DNA of 64,000 nucleotides from Paracoccaceae bacterium (GTDB lineage Bacteria; Pseudomonadota; Alphaproteobacteria; Rhodobacterales; Rhodobacteraceae). Position 1 is the first letter of the stretch. Every line of letters starts with the position of its first letter. Made by a program: the position numbers and the translations under genes. The notes under the pieces are model-generated. The model saw only the letters and a list, made by a program, of their open reading frames with translations, was not told the origin of the DNA and ran no database searches. Positions 24,994 through 33,383 of this stretch are shown here, piece by piece. The stretch spans positions 62,001-126,000 of the forward strand of contig WKFI01000021.1 of assembly GCA_014872875.1 (NCBI GenBank). Reading direction: 5' to 3'.

Positions 24994-25554
24994 ATGCAAC
25001 CGGAGGACGGTCAGACACAGGCACCCGAGAGTTTCGTTGTTCATGCGCTTTCTGTCGCGGATGGCATTCTGGCCTTGTGCCAACTGCCCGGCGTGTCTGG
25101 TGACTATGAAACGGATATGGGCCACATCCGCGACTGGCAGCCGGGGTTGGTCATCTCGATGACCACATTGTCTGAAATGGAGGCTGCGGGTGCGGCGACA
25201 CTGGGGCAGGATGTGCAGCGATCAGCCAGCCGCTGGGTGCATCTTCCGATCGAAGATTTCAGCGCGCCCGATGCCGAGATCCTGGCCCGCTGGCCCGCTG
25301 TCAGTCACGCAGCCCGCAAGGCGTTGGTGGGAGGTGGTCGTGTTCTGGTGCATTGCAAGGGCGGCTGTGGGCGGTCAGGAATGGTCGTTCTGCGGCTGAT
25401 GATCGAATGCGGGGAAAGCCCGCCCAAGGCGCTGGCCCGGCTTCGCGCATTGCGCCCCTGCGCCGTTGAAACGCCTGAACAGATGTCGTGGGCCTACGGG
25501 GAACGTCGGGTCGCACATCCGCCGGGACAGGCGCAATCAGACATGGAATTGTGA
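24994..25554 (+). CDS. Cys-based protein tyrosine/dual-specificity phosphatase family protein
   Basis: A 186-residue cytoplasmic phosphatase with the CX5R signature HCKGGCGRSG (about residues 120-129), in which Cys is the nucleophile and Arg binds phosphate. The general acid Asp probably lies in HLPIEDFSAPD. It resembles the short dual-specificity/KAP-like phosphatases of Rhodobacterales. GAGGGGAGG directly precedes the ATG at 24994. It converges with the riboswitch-controlled DUF1636 gene with a 22-bp gap. The substrate is unknown. Confidence 0.85.
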   Translation: MQPEDGQTQAPESFVVHALSVADGILALCQLPGVSGDYETDMGHIRDWQPGLVISMTTLSEMEAAGAATLGQDVQRSASRWVHLPIEDFSAPDAEILARWPAVSHAARKALVGGGRVLVHCKGGCGRSGMVVLRLMIECGESPPKALARLRALRPCAVETPEQMSWAYGERRVAHPPGQAQSDMEL

Positions 25555-25576
25555 AAACCGGTCATCAACCGGTCCG

Positions 25577-25981
25577 TCACACCCGATTTTCCAGAACCTG
25601 CGCCGGTCTCGCATCACGTCGTGTCTGCGCCTGCAGCATGGCGCAGGGCACTTCGTCACTGGGGACGCTGGGCAAGGCAATGAAATCGTCCGAAAACAGC
25701 GCGTCTGCCATATGGTCCAGCATCGTGGCTTCGGCCTGCTCGGACACGTCGCAGTACATTCGGATCATGTCGGCGTTGCCGGAATACCGCGCGGTGCAAT
25801 TGCGTTGGCACCCATCCAGATCCAGCGATCCTTCGATCTCGAAATCAGGGGACGCGGCGCGACCAGCCGAGTCAACCGCCTGGGCCAAGGCTCGGACCAC
25901 GCGCGCGGCGGCCGGGCAGGGCTTGCCAGTATGACGACAGACCGAAGCCGAAAATCGGTGCGTCTTGTTCTTCCAAATCAT
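25577..25981 (-). CDS. DUF1636 family metal-binding protein
   Basis: A 134-residue small protein with the DUF1636 pattern: an N-terminal SASVCRHTGKPC pair of Cys, a central GSLDLDGCQRNCTARYSG segment and a CDVSEQAEA part that suggest a thioredoxin-like ferredoxin fold or metal site. The function is unknown, but family members are often found with cobalamin synthesis and metal genes. A full cobalamin riboswitch lies 116 bp upstream on the same strand, so expression should drop when B12 is plentiful. CGGAGG precedes the ATG at 25981. No other cobalamin gene is nearby. Confidence 0.78.
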   Translation of the reverse strand: MIWKNKTHRFSASVCRHTGKPCPAAARVVRALAQAVDSAGRAASPDFEIEGSLDLDGCQRNCTARYSGNADMIRMYCDVSEQAEATMLDHMADALFSDDFIALPSVPSDEVPCAMLQAQTRRDARPAQVLENRV

Positions 25982-26053
25982 AGCGCCCTCCGCGCATGTC
26001 GGCGATGTGTTGGGGGCAAAGTACCGATGGAGCGCCGGGGTTCAGAGCGGCCA

Positions 26054-26086
26054 TCGAACCCTGCCCGGACACCCCGCCCGGTTCGA
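26054..26086 (-). promoter_or_regulatory. Hairpin after the riboswitch (candidate expression platform)
   Basis: TCGAACC and GGTTCGA (arms 26080-26086 and 26054-26060 on the plus strand) form a 7-bp stem with a 19-base loop, 11 bases beyond the aptamer. It has no following U-run, so translational or antiterminator control is more likely than simple termination. Confidence 0.5.
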
Positions 26087-26096
26087 GTTTCTTCGC

Positions 26097-26282
26097 AATG
26101 GCAGGTCTCCTGACTTGCAGGTCAACGCTCTCCCGATCCTTCCCGCGCCATGGGCACAGTGGTGATCATCGGGGTCGCTCGCCGCTCACAGTTGCGGGGG
26201 CAGTCGCGGCATTGGCCCTTGGGCCGCACCGTGTTCCCTTTTCATCCCGGCCCCGGTCGCTGACCGTGGCGCGGAAACCATT
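26097..26282 (-). ncRNA. Cobalamin (B12) riboswitch
   Basis: On the minus strand the 186-base segment has the class features in order: P1 arm AATGG, AAAAGGGAACACGGTG, CGACTGCCCCCGCAACTGTG, AGCGGCGAGC, a CCACTG element, GGGAAGG, and the B12 box AGTCAGGAGACCTGCC, ending with the P1 partner CCATT. It precedes the DUF1636 gene and binds adenosylcobalamin by family knowledge. Confidence 0.95.
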
Positions 26283-26316
26283 ACGCATCAGGGCTAACCG
26301 GCAGCGGGTTGCTCCG

Positions 26317-26904
26317 TCAAGAAGATTCGCTGCAGAGCAGAAATTCCGGCAAATTCCGCAGAACATCCGAAGACCGGCGAACGCGCGCCAGTTGCCAGCC
26401 GCCATGCAGTAGCAGATATAGGTTCTCTGCCGCCAGCCGCGCTTGATCGGCCGACAGGTCCAGGCGCGTGGCATGATACTCGATCTCGGTGATCCAACCT
26501 TCAAAGAGCCGCGCCGCGTGTTGGTGGAACTCTTCGTTGTCCGGCCCTTCGAACAGCGTTGCCGATACCGGACATCCACTCCACTTTCCGGCGGAATCAA
26601 ACAGTTTGGCCAGTTTGTGACACAGTGTGGTGGCGCCGTCGCGAAAGCTTTCGGCGGGGTCAAACGCCTCGGCAATCACCCTCAGCATCTGGTCCGAGGC
26701 CCAGGTCGCCGCAGCCAGCGCGAGGTCGGACTTCCCGTTGGGGAAGTGATGATACATCGAGCCCTTGGGGGCCCGCGCCGCGTTCAGGAGTTCGTTAAGC
26801 CCGACCCCGTGATAGCCGCGATTGCGGAACAGGTTGGCGGCCGCTCGGATCAGGCGCTCCTTGGTGGGACGGGGTTTGGAAGAGGGAGGCGTAACGTCAG
26901 TCAT
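26317..26904 (-). CDS. TetR-family transcriptional regulator
   Basis: A 195-residue repressor. The N-terminal HTH (about residues 15-60) reads RLIRAAANLFRNRGYHGVGL, then LLNAARAPKGSMYHHFPNGK. The C-terminal ligand domain resembles the TetR_C_33-like group (ATLCHKLAKLFDSAGKWSGCP, EFHQHAARLFEGW). The ATG at 26904 was chosen because it starts close to the HTH; an in-frame ATG at 27078 would run into the divergent gene. It is divergent from an alpha/beta hydrolase with tandem operator-like repeats between, so it probably represses that gene and itself. Confidence 0.9.
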   Translation of the reverse strand: MTDVTPPSSKPRPTKERLIRAAANLFRNRGYHGVGLNELLNAARAPKGSMYHHFPNGKSDLALAAATWASDQMLRVIAEAFDPAESFRDGATTLCHKLAKLFDSAGKWSGCPVSATLFEGPDNEEFHQHAARLFEGWITEIEYHATRLDLSADQARLAAENLYLLLHGGWQLARVRRSSDVLRNLPEFLLCSESS

Positions 26905-26923
26905 GGGCAAGTGTTGACAGGAT

Positions 26924-26965
26924 TGGACCGATTGGTCCAGTGATAAGGTTATAGACCAATTGGTC
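26924..26965. promoter_or_regulatory. Tandem TetR operators
   Basis: TGGACC-GATT-GGTCCA (26924-26939) and the perfect 12-bp palindrome GACCAATTGGTC (26954-26965) share the 11-mer ATTGGTCCAGT (26931-26941 and 26959-26969), 28 bp apart. A TTGACA -35-like hexamer sits at 26914-26919. The spacer lies between the divergent TetR and hydrolase starts. Confidence 0.7.
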
Positions 26966-26988
26966 CAGTCTTGGAGGTCGCGAGCAGG

Positions 26989-27855
26989 ATGAAGGATTTG
27001 AAAACGGACTTGGCAACCCGGGATGTGATCTTCCCGTCCGGCCCCAACACGTTGCATGGCACGCTTTATGAACCACACTCAGCGCCACGTGCTGCTTTGG
27101 TCCTCAACAGCGCAACCGGTGTTCCACAAGGTTATTACCGTGCGTTTGCGACCTGGCTGGCGCAGGAGCGCTCCATTGCCTGCCTGACCTATGATTATTC
27201 GGGTTTCGAACGATCAGCCGCGCCGCACCCCAAAGCTTCCAAGGCCACGATGGCGGACTGGGCGCTGGTGGATCAACCCGCAGCCCGCACCGAAATGCGC
27301 CGGTTGTTGCCGGGGGTGCCGCTTTGGGTTCTGGGTCATTCGGTGGGGGCCATGCTGATGCCATTGCAGGACGGGTTGGAGGACGTTCAGAACATGATTG
27401 GCGTCGCTTCAGGGCTTGTGCATCACTCGGATCATCCTTGGCCATATCAGGCTCTTGCCCGCAGTTTCTGGTTTGGACATGTCCCCGTAATGGTTAAACT
27501 TTTGGGATATCTTCCGGGAAAGCTGGTCGGGTTCGGCGCTGATTTACCTGCAGGTGTGTACTGGCAATGGCGTCTTTGGTGCACGACCAAGAACGCGTAT
27601 CTTGATGAGATGGGCAAGACATTGCCACAGGCGGACTGGTCGCGCTCCGGAGCGCCTGTGACGCTGAATGCCTTCACCGACGACAGCACTATCCCGCCGA
27701 AGTGTACTCAGCGCCTTGCCGAAGTCTATGGCGGCTCCGATGTTTCGGTCCGTATCATCGATCCTGTTGAACACGGTCTGCAGCAGGTTGGGCATCTTGG
27801 TGCCTTTACCCGCCGCAATGCTCGGCTCTGGCCGGAGTTGGTACCAACGTTTTGA
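26989..27855 (+). CDS. Alpha/beta hydrolase family protein
   Basis: A 288-residue alpha/beta hydrolase. The nucleophile elbow is GHSVGA in LWVLGHSVGAML (about residues 118-125), an oxyanion region lies in ALVLNSATGVPQGYYRAFA, and the catalytic His is probably in DPVEHGLQQVGHLG. There is no signal peptide. GGAGG and GCAGG precede the ATG at 26989; a TTG at 26971 is a weaker choice. The gene is divergent from a TetR repressor, with two operators just upstream, so a hydrophobic or ester inducer is plausible but not shown. Confidence 0.85.
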   Translation: MKDLKTDLATRDVIFPSGPNTLHGTLYEPHSAPRAALVLNSATGVPQGYYRAFATWLAQERSIACLTYDYSGFERSAAPHPKASKATMADWALVDQPAARTEMRRLLPGVPLWVLGHSVGAMLMPLQDGLEDVQNMIGVASGLVHHSDHPWPYQALARSFWFGHVPVMVKLLGYLPGKLVGFGADLPAGVYWQWRLWCTTKNAYLDEMGKTLPQADWSRSGAPVTLNAFTDDSTIPPKCTQRLAEVYGGSDVSVRIIDPVEHGLQQVGHLGAFTRRNARLWPELVPTF

Positions 27856-27872
27856 AACTGAGAAGAAGTGGT

Positions 27873-27966
27873 GAGAGGCTGGACAACGACCCAAGCGGGG
27901 CTCGTTACGGCTGCTTCCTTCCGGACCTGACCGGGTTGGCGAGGCGCCTGCCCGCGCCAACCTCTC
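27873..27966 (-). ncRNA. ffs: Bacterial small SRP RNA (4.5S)
   Basis: The 94-base minus-strand RNA has the universal SRP domain IV loop: GGTCAGGTCCGGAAGGAAGCAGCC is given here as GGTCAGG, TCCGGAAGG and AAGCAGCC. The ends GAGAGGTTGG and CCAGCCTCTC pair to close the rod, fixing both boundaries. It is the RNA partner of Ffh in cotranslational targeting. Confidence 0.96.
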
Positions 27967-28006
27967 GAAGTTCGATATAAAGTCGGGGGCAGGGGATGAC
28001 AAGACC

Positions 28007-29893
28007 TCACAAGGACAGCTCAAGCTCCAGAAAACCGTCTTTGTTGATTTCAAGCATGCGGACGTCTTGATCCACCATGTCTTGCAGATACCGTTGCGCC
28101 CCGGGCCCGGTTTGAAGAAGAACGGTCGTTTGGGGGAGGTGGGTAAATCGCCACGGGTTCGGCAGCAGGTCACCACGCGCGATCTTTGGTCTTTCCGTGA
28201 TATAGTTACGAACAAGGTCGCTGATCTGAATGGGCTTGATTGCCAGCTGGATGGCAGTTTCCAACGCCTTGAAGCTTCCTCCTCCAGAGACCCGATAACT
28301 GTTTGTGGCGACAATAAATTTCTGTTCTTGTTCAACTGGTTGCCCGCGCCACGTCAGATCGCGGATTCGGCGGTTTTCTGGGGCAACAACCTGACCGCAC
28401 GCAGTGAACCGGGCTGGCGCAGACAGATCAATCCGATAGTCCAGCCCAAAGAGGACGTCAAAATTGTGCCCGGGTCGGTCGTCGTTCTGCAATGGCATGT
28501 TGTGGCTGCCCGGCAAGATCTGATTGAACACACTGGCCGACATCTCCAGCCATTCGATCAGAGTGCGACCGTCAACGAGCACGGCTCGTAACAGGTCCGG
28601 GTAGGCATGCAGGCTGGCCACGTCGCGCAATCGCAACGGGCCTTCCCAGATCTCGGTGAAATTCAGGGGGCCGGACCGCCCTCCTGATTTTCCCGGAGCG
28701 ACGGCGGATAGAATCGGCAATTCGGCTTCAGGCTGGCCGTTTAGAAGGCGCCTTACGGCGTCGGTTTGGGCCGCTGCGACAAGCGCACTTCCGTGATTCG
28801 TCGAAAAAAGGGAAAAATAGGAATGCAGGGCGACGTCTGTGTGTCCCAATGGTTCTGCAATTCTCTGCCGCACCTTGTCATGCAACGGTTGCAGCAACTC
28901 GACCAATTTTGCGTCTTCCGGAGTCTCCGCCGCGTACGAAGGCGCCCCGCCGATTGTCGCAACGGCGCGAAGCGCGGCAGTGCTTTGGCCAACGCGCCAA
29001 CCCCCGGTTTCGAACCACAAAAGTTCGAGATCCACGACCCCCAGATGTGAGCCGGCCGCGCCTGGCAGAACAGTTGGGCAACCAGCATCTGCGCCAGTGT
29101 TCGCTTCCGACAGGGGATACGGCAAATGCGTATGTCCTCCGACGATTGCGTCCAACCCCTCCAGCTTGGTCAGTGGGTGCAATGCGTTTTCCTGATCCTT
29201 CAGGGCTTCCATGGCACCGAAGCCGGTATGCGCCAGCGCAACAATCACATCTGCGCGTTTGGCTTTCAGATCGGCCACGGCATCACGGGCACTTTCCAAA
29301 AAGGGTCGAACACGGATGTTTCCCGTCAGAAGATGCGAATCCCATGTGACAGTCTGGGGCGGCACCAGGGACAGAATGCCTATGCGGAGTGGCCGGTCCA
29401 CCCCGTCATCGCACTGTATCGTTCTGTGCAAGAGAACCGTCGGTCGGGTCGGCAGGGCAATGGCGCCAGCCTGGCATTCAAGATTGGAGCAGACAACCGG
29501 GCAGGGGGCTGTTTCCAGTGTCTGGCGCAAAGCGTCCAGGCCAAAATTAAAGTCGTGATTGCCAAGCCCGATGGCGTCATAGTTCAACATGCCAAAGGCG
29601 CGCATCAAGGGATGAGGCTGATCGTGGTCGTGATGGGCAAGGTTTTCCAGCGGTGTTCCCTGCAATCCATCACCATTGTCTACCAGCAAGCATGTCGTTC
29701 CGTTGGCACGTGCTTCGGCGCGGGCCTGCTTTACCAACGTTGCGATGCGGGTCAGGCCAATCGTCGGATTCGGCTGATCCGACAGGTAGTCATAGCCGCG
29801 CAGGTTCATATGCAGGTCAGTTGTTGCAAGTACACGCAGAGACCCCCGCCTCAGGCGATCCTTCATGCGAGTTTGGGACGGGTTTTTGCGCAT
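28007..29893 (-). CDS. cpdB: Bifunctional 2',3'-cyclic-nucleotide 2'-phosphodiesterase/3'-nucleotidase family protein
   Basis: A protein of about 628 residues of the calcineurin-like 5'-nucleotidase superfamily. The N-terminal metallophosphatase domain has ATTDLHMNLRGYDY, LVDNGDGLQGTP, GLGNHDFNFG and GGHTHLPYP, all metal ligands in place. The C-terminal 5'-nucleotidase domain contains NFTEIWEGPL, FNQILPGSHNMP and ATNSYRVSGGGSF. CpdB proteins are normally periplasmic, but none of the possible starts (ATG 29893, TTG 29902, ATG 29866) gives a signal peptide. It may work in the cytoplasm or leave by another route. The ATG at 29893 has GAGCA upstream. It is divergent from nudC, another nucleotide-recycling gene. 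Confidence 0.87.
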   Translation of the reverse strand: MRKNPSQTRMKDRLRRGSLRVLATTDLHMNLRGYDYLSDQPNPTIGLTRIATLVKQARAEARANGTTCLLVDNGDGLQGTPLENLAHHDHDQPHPLMRAFGMLNYDAIGLGNHDFNFGLDALRQTLETAPCPVVCSNLECQAGAIALPTRPTVLLHRTIQCDDGVDRPLRIGILSLVPPQTVTWDSHLLTGNIRVRPFLESARDAVADLKAKRADVIVALAHTGFGAMEALKDQENALHPLTKLEGLDAIVGGHTHLPYPLSEANTGADAGCPTVLPGAAGSHLGVVDLELLWFETGGWRVGQSTAALRAVATIGGAPSYAAETPEDAKLVELLQPLHDKVRQRIAEPLGHTDVALHSYFSLFSTNHGSALVAAAQTDAVRRLLNGQPEAELPILSAVAPGKSGGRSGPLNFTEIWEGPLRLRDVASLHAYPDLLRAVLVDGRTLIEWLEMSASVFNQILPGSHNMPLQNDDRPGHNFDVLFGLDYRIDLSAPARFTACGQVVAPENRRIRDLTWRGQPVEQEQKFIVATNSYRVSGGGSFKALETAIQLAIKPIQISDLVRNYITERPKIARGDLLPNPWRFTHLPQTTVLLQTGPGAQRYLQDMVDQDVRMLEINKDGFLELELSL

Positions 29894-30115
29894 TCTGCTC
29901 AATTGCTTCGAAGTAAGGGGCGCGGGTTCTTTTACCGCTTGAAAAACATGTAATTGACAGTAATCGGGACACGCTGCCAGCGTCGGTTTGTGGCAAGGCC
30001 GATGCGCTTGGGCGTCAGGTCAAGGTCCGAATGCGCAAGCCCTTGCAACTTTTACTTTTGCAACCCAAGGTCCGCGTCGCAAGCGGGTTCGAAGGGAAAG
30101 GCGGGGTATCAGATC

Positions 30116-31099
30116 ATGAAAACTGCAGAGCAGGTGACGTTCGGCGGGGCAGGGTTGGACCGGGCGGCGCATTACCGGGGAAGTTCCGACGATCTTAAAC
30201 GCCTGACAAATGCCCCCGAGGCGCGAGCCCTTTTGCTCTGGCGTGGAAAGATACTCGTTCGGAACGAAACCCGCGACAGCCTTCTCCTGGTATCCATGGA
30301 TCACGAACTTGTGATGGTGGGCCCGGGGGGAAGTGTCCATGCGCCGGTGTTCTTGGGGATCACCCGAGACGGCGCCCCGCGATTTGCCTGTGATATTTCC
30401 AATTGGGAACCGGCCGATCTGGACGAAGCCGTTCTCGAGCAGTTCTTTGATCCGACCGCGCAGTGCCACCCGGATCTGCCAGAGGGTCATGCCTTTGTCG
30501 AACTTCGCGGAATAATGACGCGTTTGTCACCGCTCGAGGCTGAGCTTGCAGCGACGGCCAAGGCGATTCTGGGGTGGCATAAGACGCATTTGTTCTGTGC
30601 TTGTTGTGGTCATCCCAGCGATTGTGTCGAGGCAGGCTGGCAGCGCCGCTGCCCGAGTTGCGGTGCCAGTCATTTTCCGCGCACCGACCCCGTGGTCATC
30701 ATGCTGATTACCCATGGCGACGACGTGTTGATGGGGCGCTCCCCGGGCTGGCCCGAAGGAATGTATTCGCTACTTGCAGGGTTTGTCGAACCTGGGGAAA
30801 CCCTCGAGGCGGCGGTGCGGCGTGAGGTGTTCGAGGAGGCGGGTATCCAGGTGGGTGAGGTCGAATATCTTTCCAGCCAGCCTTGGCCATTTCCGGCGTC
30901 GCTCATGTTCGGCTGTGCGGGCCGGGCGCTGAACCGGGAGCTCCAGATAGACCCCATTGAAATCGAGGATGCGATCTGGGTCAGCCGGCAGGAGATGATG
31001 GCGGCTTTTGCCGGCGAACATCCTGTACTCAAACCTGCGAGAAAGGGCGCAATTGCTCACTTTCTTTTGCAGAACTGGCTTGCGGACACGCTGGATTGA
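30116..31099 (+). CDS. nudC: NAD(+) diphosphatase NudC
   Basis: A 327-residue zinc-dependent Nudix hydrolase that cleaves NAD(H) to NMN(H) and AMP and can decap NAD-capped RNA. A zinc ribbon uses CACCGH and CPSCGASH-type Cys pairs (about residues 165-190). The Nudix box is GFVEPGETLEAAVRREVFEE with AGI following, and the NudC-specific SQPWPFPASLM motif comes after it. The ATG at 30116 follows GAAGGGAAAGG; an in-frame ATG at 29954 gives a leader without resemblance to the family. It is divergent from the CpdB-like phosphoesterase and 37 bp ahead of the SRPBCC gene. Confidence 0.95.
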   Translation: MKTAEQVTFGGAGLDRAAHYRGSSDDLKRLTNAPEARALLLWRGKILVRNETRDSLLLVSMDHELVMVGPGGSVHAPVFLGITRDGAPRFACDISNWEPADLDEAVLEQFFDPTAQCHPDLPEGHAFVELRGIMTRLSPLEAELAATAKAILGWHKTHLFCACCGHPSDCVEAGWQRRCPSCGASHFPRTDPVVIMLITHGDDVLMGRSPGWPEGMYSLLAGFVEPGETLEAAVRREVFEEAGIQVGEVEYLSSQPWPFPASLMFGCAGRALNRELQIDPIEIEDAIWVSRQEMMAAFAGEHPVLKPARKGAIAHFLLQNWLADTLD

Positions 31100-31136
31100 G
31101 GGGACAATTCCGCCACAAAAGAACAGGTGGCAGAGC

Positions 31137-31604
31137 ATGGAATTCAGCAGCAAGGAAGACATTGAAGCGCCCATTCAGGATGTATTCGCAGCCCTGAGTG
31201 AATTTGAAGCTTTCGAACGTTCAGCGATTCGCCGCGGTGTAGATGTTCAACGCGTGGACGAGTCTGCACAGATTCAGGTCGGGATGGCTTGGGAGATCGA
31301 ATTCGACATGCGTGGCAAGCGTCGCAAGGCCGTGGTGACACTGACACGCTATGAACCCGAAACGGAAATTGCGTTCGAAGCGGCGGGATCCGGGCTCAAG
31401 GGGCAGTTCGAGCTGGATCTGATGGCCTTGTCGCCGCAAAGGACTCGGATGTCTGTTTCGCTGCAGATGGAAGCCAAATCGCTGCCGGCCAGACTGTTCC
31501 TGCAATCCCTGAAGTTGGCTCGTGGCAATCTAAGCAAGCGGTTCAAGTTGAAAGTGGCGGATTACGCAAAAGCGCTGGAAGACCGGTTCAGCCGGACAGC
31601 CTGA
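31137..31604 (+). CDS. SRPBCC (START-like) family protein
   Basis: A 155-residue soluble protein with the helix-grip START-like fold: the start DIEAPIQDVFAALSEFEAFE and the late FELDLMALSPQRTRMSVSLQMEAKS segment are typical. The C-terminal helix continues into a basic tail. Such proteins bind hydrophobic ligands; the ligand here is unknown. AGGTGG lies before the ATG at 31137. It is probably cotranscribed with nudC. Confidence 0.8.
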   Translation: MEFSSKEDIEAPIQDVFAALSEFEAFERSAIRRGVDVQRVDESAQIQVGMAWEIEFDMRGKRRKAVVTLTRYEPETEIAFEAAGSGLKGQFELDLMALSPQRTRMSVSLQMEAKSLPARLFLQSLKLARGNLSKRFKLKVADYAKALEDRFSRTA

Positions 31605-31666
31605 TCCGCGCGGGTGCATGATCTGGCGAAACAGGGCAGACCGCGCCCGGGGCTTCATGGACCGCT

Positions 31667-31694
31667 TCGGGCGAATCAAGCAGTCTTCGCCCGA
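31667..31694. terminator. Hairpin between the SRPBCC gene and pheA
   Basis: TCGGGCGAA (31667-31675) and TTCGCCCGA (31686-31694) form a perfect 9-bp stem with a 10-base loop, between two convergent genes. On the plus strand GTTTCC follows. Confidence 0.6.
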
Positions 31695-31716
31695 GTTTCC
31701 GGTATTCGTAGGTTCG

Positions 31717-32550
31717 TCAGTATCTGGCCGTGTTGGCTGGAAAAACGCCTAAAATTTCGACGTTCGTGGTAAAATATCCCAGCTCGTCCAGCGCCAGATG
31801 CACCGAATTGTCATCCGGGTGCCCTTCGATTTCCGCATAGAACTGCGTAGCTGTGAACGACCCGTCCACCATGTAGCTTTCCAACTTGGTCATGTTGACC
31901 CCGTTGGTGGCAAAGCCACCCATAGCCTTGTAGAGCGCGGCGGGGATGTTGCGCACCTGAAAGACAAAACTGGTGATCATGCCGTTCTTGCCGCGGCGGG
32001 AGTGATCCTCCTCTGGCGACATCACCAGAAAGCGGGTCGTGTTGTTGTCCTGATCCTCGATATGCCGGGCCAGCACCTTCAGGCCATAGATCTCGCCTGC
32101 CAGTTCACTTGCCAAGGCGGCGGTGTGAATATTCCCTTCTTCCGCGACCTCGCGGGCGGCGCGCGCATTGTCCGGGCTGACGCGGCCAGTGATTCCGTGA
32201 TGACGCAGGAAACCGGCGCATTGCGGCAGGAGAACCAGATGTGAATATGCCTCGCGCACGTCTTCGATCTTGGCGCCCGGCACGGCCAGCAAATTGATGT
32301 GAACACGCACGAATTCTTCGTCGATGATATGCAACCCGCTTTGCGGAAGTAGCCGGTGAATGTCAGCCACCCTCCCATAGGTCGAGTTTTCGACCGGAAG
32401 CATCGCCAGATCCGCCTTACCCTCTTTCACTGTTTGAATCACATCTTCGAAAGTGCGGCACGGCACCGCCTCCATGTCGGGACGTGATTTCTGACAGGCC
32501 TCGTGACTATAGGCGCCGGGCTCCCCTTGAAAGGCGATGCGGTTGGTCAT
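31717..32550 (-). CDS. pheA: Prephenate dehydratase
   Basis: A 277-residue cytoplasmic enzyme that converts prephenate to phenylpyruvate in phenylalanine synthesis. The PDT domain (residues 1-180) has FQGEPGAYSHEA, LPVENSTYGRV and the catalytic NNTTRFLVM. The ACT domain (about 190-270) has FVFQVRNIPAALYKAMG and FATNGVNMTKLES for feedback sensing of phenylalanine. There is no chorismate mutase domain, as usual in alphaproteobacteria. It is divergent from cycM, with 120 bp between starts. Confidence 0.96.
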   Translation of the reverse strand: MTNRIAFQGEPGAYSHEACQKSRPDMEAVPCRTFEDVIQTVKEGKADLAMLPVENSTYGRVADIHRLLPQSGLHIIDEEFVRVHINLLAVPGAKIEDVREAYSHLVLLPQCAGFLRHHGITGRVSPDNARAAREVAEEGNIHTAALASELAGEIYGLKVLARHIEDQDNNTTRFLVMSPEEDHSRRGKNGMITSFVFQVRNIPAALYKAMGGFATNGVNMTKLESYMVDGSFTATQFYAEIEGHPDDNSVHLALDELGYFTTNVEILGVFPANTARY

Positions 32551-32670
32551 TACGCGGCTTTCCCTGCAAAATTGTTACATCGGGCGTTTGGTCGCGCTGT
32601 CTATACCTTGCCTAAGCCAAGGGGAACCCTTAGACACGCGTCCAGACAGCTAAATGGACTCGCGATCATA

Positions 32671-33174
32671 ATGGACACGATGACCCTAACCAAAGCATCC
32701 GCAGGTTTCCTCGGTGCGTTCCTGGTCTTCCTGCTGGGCAAATGGGCGGCAGAAGGACTGTATCACATGGATAGCCACGGTGAGGCGTCTTATGTGATCG
32801 AAGTGGAAGAGGCAGGTGGCGGAGAAGAAGTCGCCGAAGTTTCCTTTGATGAACTTTACGCCGCGGCAGATCCTGCCAAGGGCGAAAAGGTTTTCAAGAA
32901 ATGCTCGGCCTGCCACAAGCTTGAAGACGGCGCGAATTCGACTGGCCCGTACCTGTACGGTGTTGTCGATCGCCCGATCGCCTCGGTTGCCGGCTTCGGC
33001 TATTCCGGTGCTCTTACAGCGATGGCGGATACCGCTTGGACGCCTGAAGAGCTGGATGCCTTCCTGACCAAGCCGTCGTCGTATGCCAAAGGCACCTCGA
33101 TGAGCTTTGCCGGCCTGAAAAAGCAGAAAGATCGCGTCAACCTGATCGCGTATCTTCAAGGTCTGGACGGTTAA
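32671..33174 (+). CDS. cycM: Membrane-anchored cytochrome c (c-y/CycM type)
   Basis: A 167-residue cytochrome. An uncleaved N-terminal anchor (about residues 10-28, SAGFLGAFLVFLLGKWAAEG) is followed by an acidic linker (EEAGGGEEVAEVS) and a class I cytochrome c domain with the haem site CSACH, a GPYLYGVVDRP loop and the Met ligand in GTSMSFAG. It faces the periplasm and carries electrons from the bc1 complex to terminal oxidases, probably including the cbb3 oxidase encoded 10 kb away. The ATG at 32671 starts just before the anchor. A strong terminator follows. Confidence 0.94.
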   Translation: MDTMTLTKASAGFLGAFLVFLLGKWAAEGLYHMDSHGEASYVIEVEEAGGGEEVAEVSFDELYAAADPAKGEKVFKKCSACHKLEDGANSTGPYLYGVVDRPIASVAGFGYSGALTAMADTAWTPEELDAFLTKPSSYAKGTSMSFAGLKKQKDRVNLIAYLQGLDG

Positions 33175-33200
33175 GCCAGTCCAGAGATCTGAAATTTTGG

Positions 33201-33233
33201 AACCGCGGTGCCTGGGCGCCGCGGTTTTCTTTT
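33201..33233 (+). terminator. Rho-independent terminator of cycM
   Basis: AACCGCGGTGCC and GGCGCCGCGGTT (33201-33226) form a long GC stem followed by TTCTTTT. Confidence 0.9.
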
Positions 33234-33383
33234 GTCTGCTTGCGCAACGGGGAGCGCACGGTCGCTTCACGCTTTGATGACCCAATCTTACCTTGAATGT
33301 TTCAGTATCGAACTATTAGCTAGACGCAAAGAAACACGCGCCGGGTCGCATCCCGGTTCCCGCGTTGAGAGAGGAAGAGCCCG

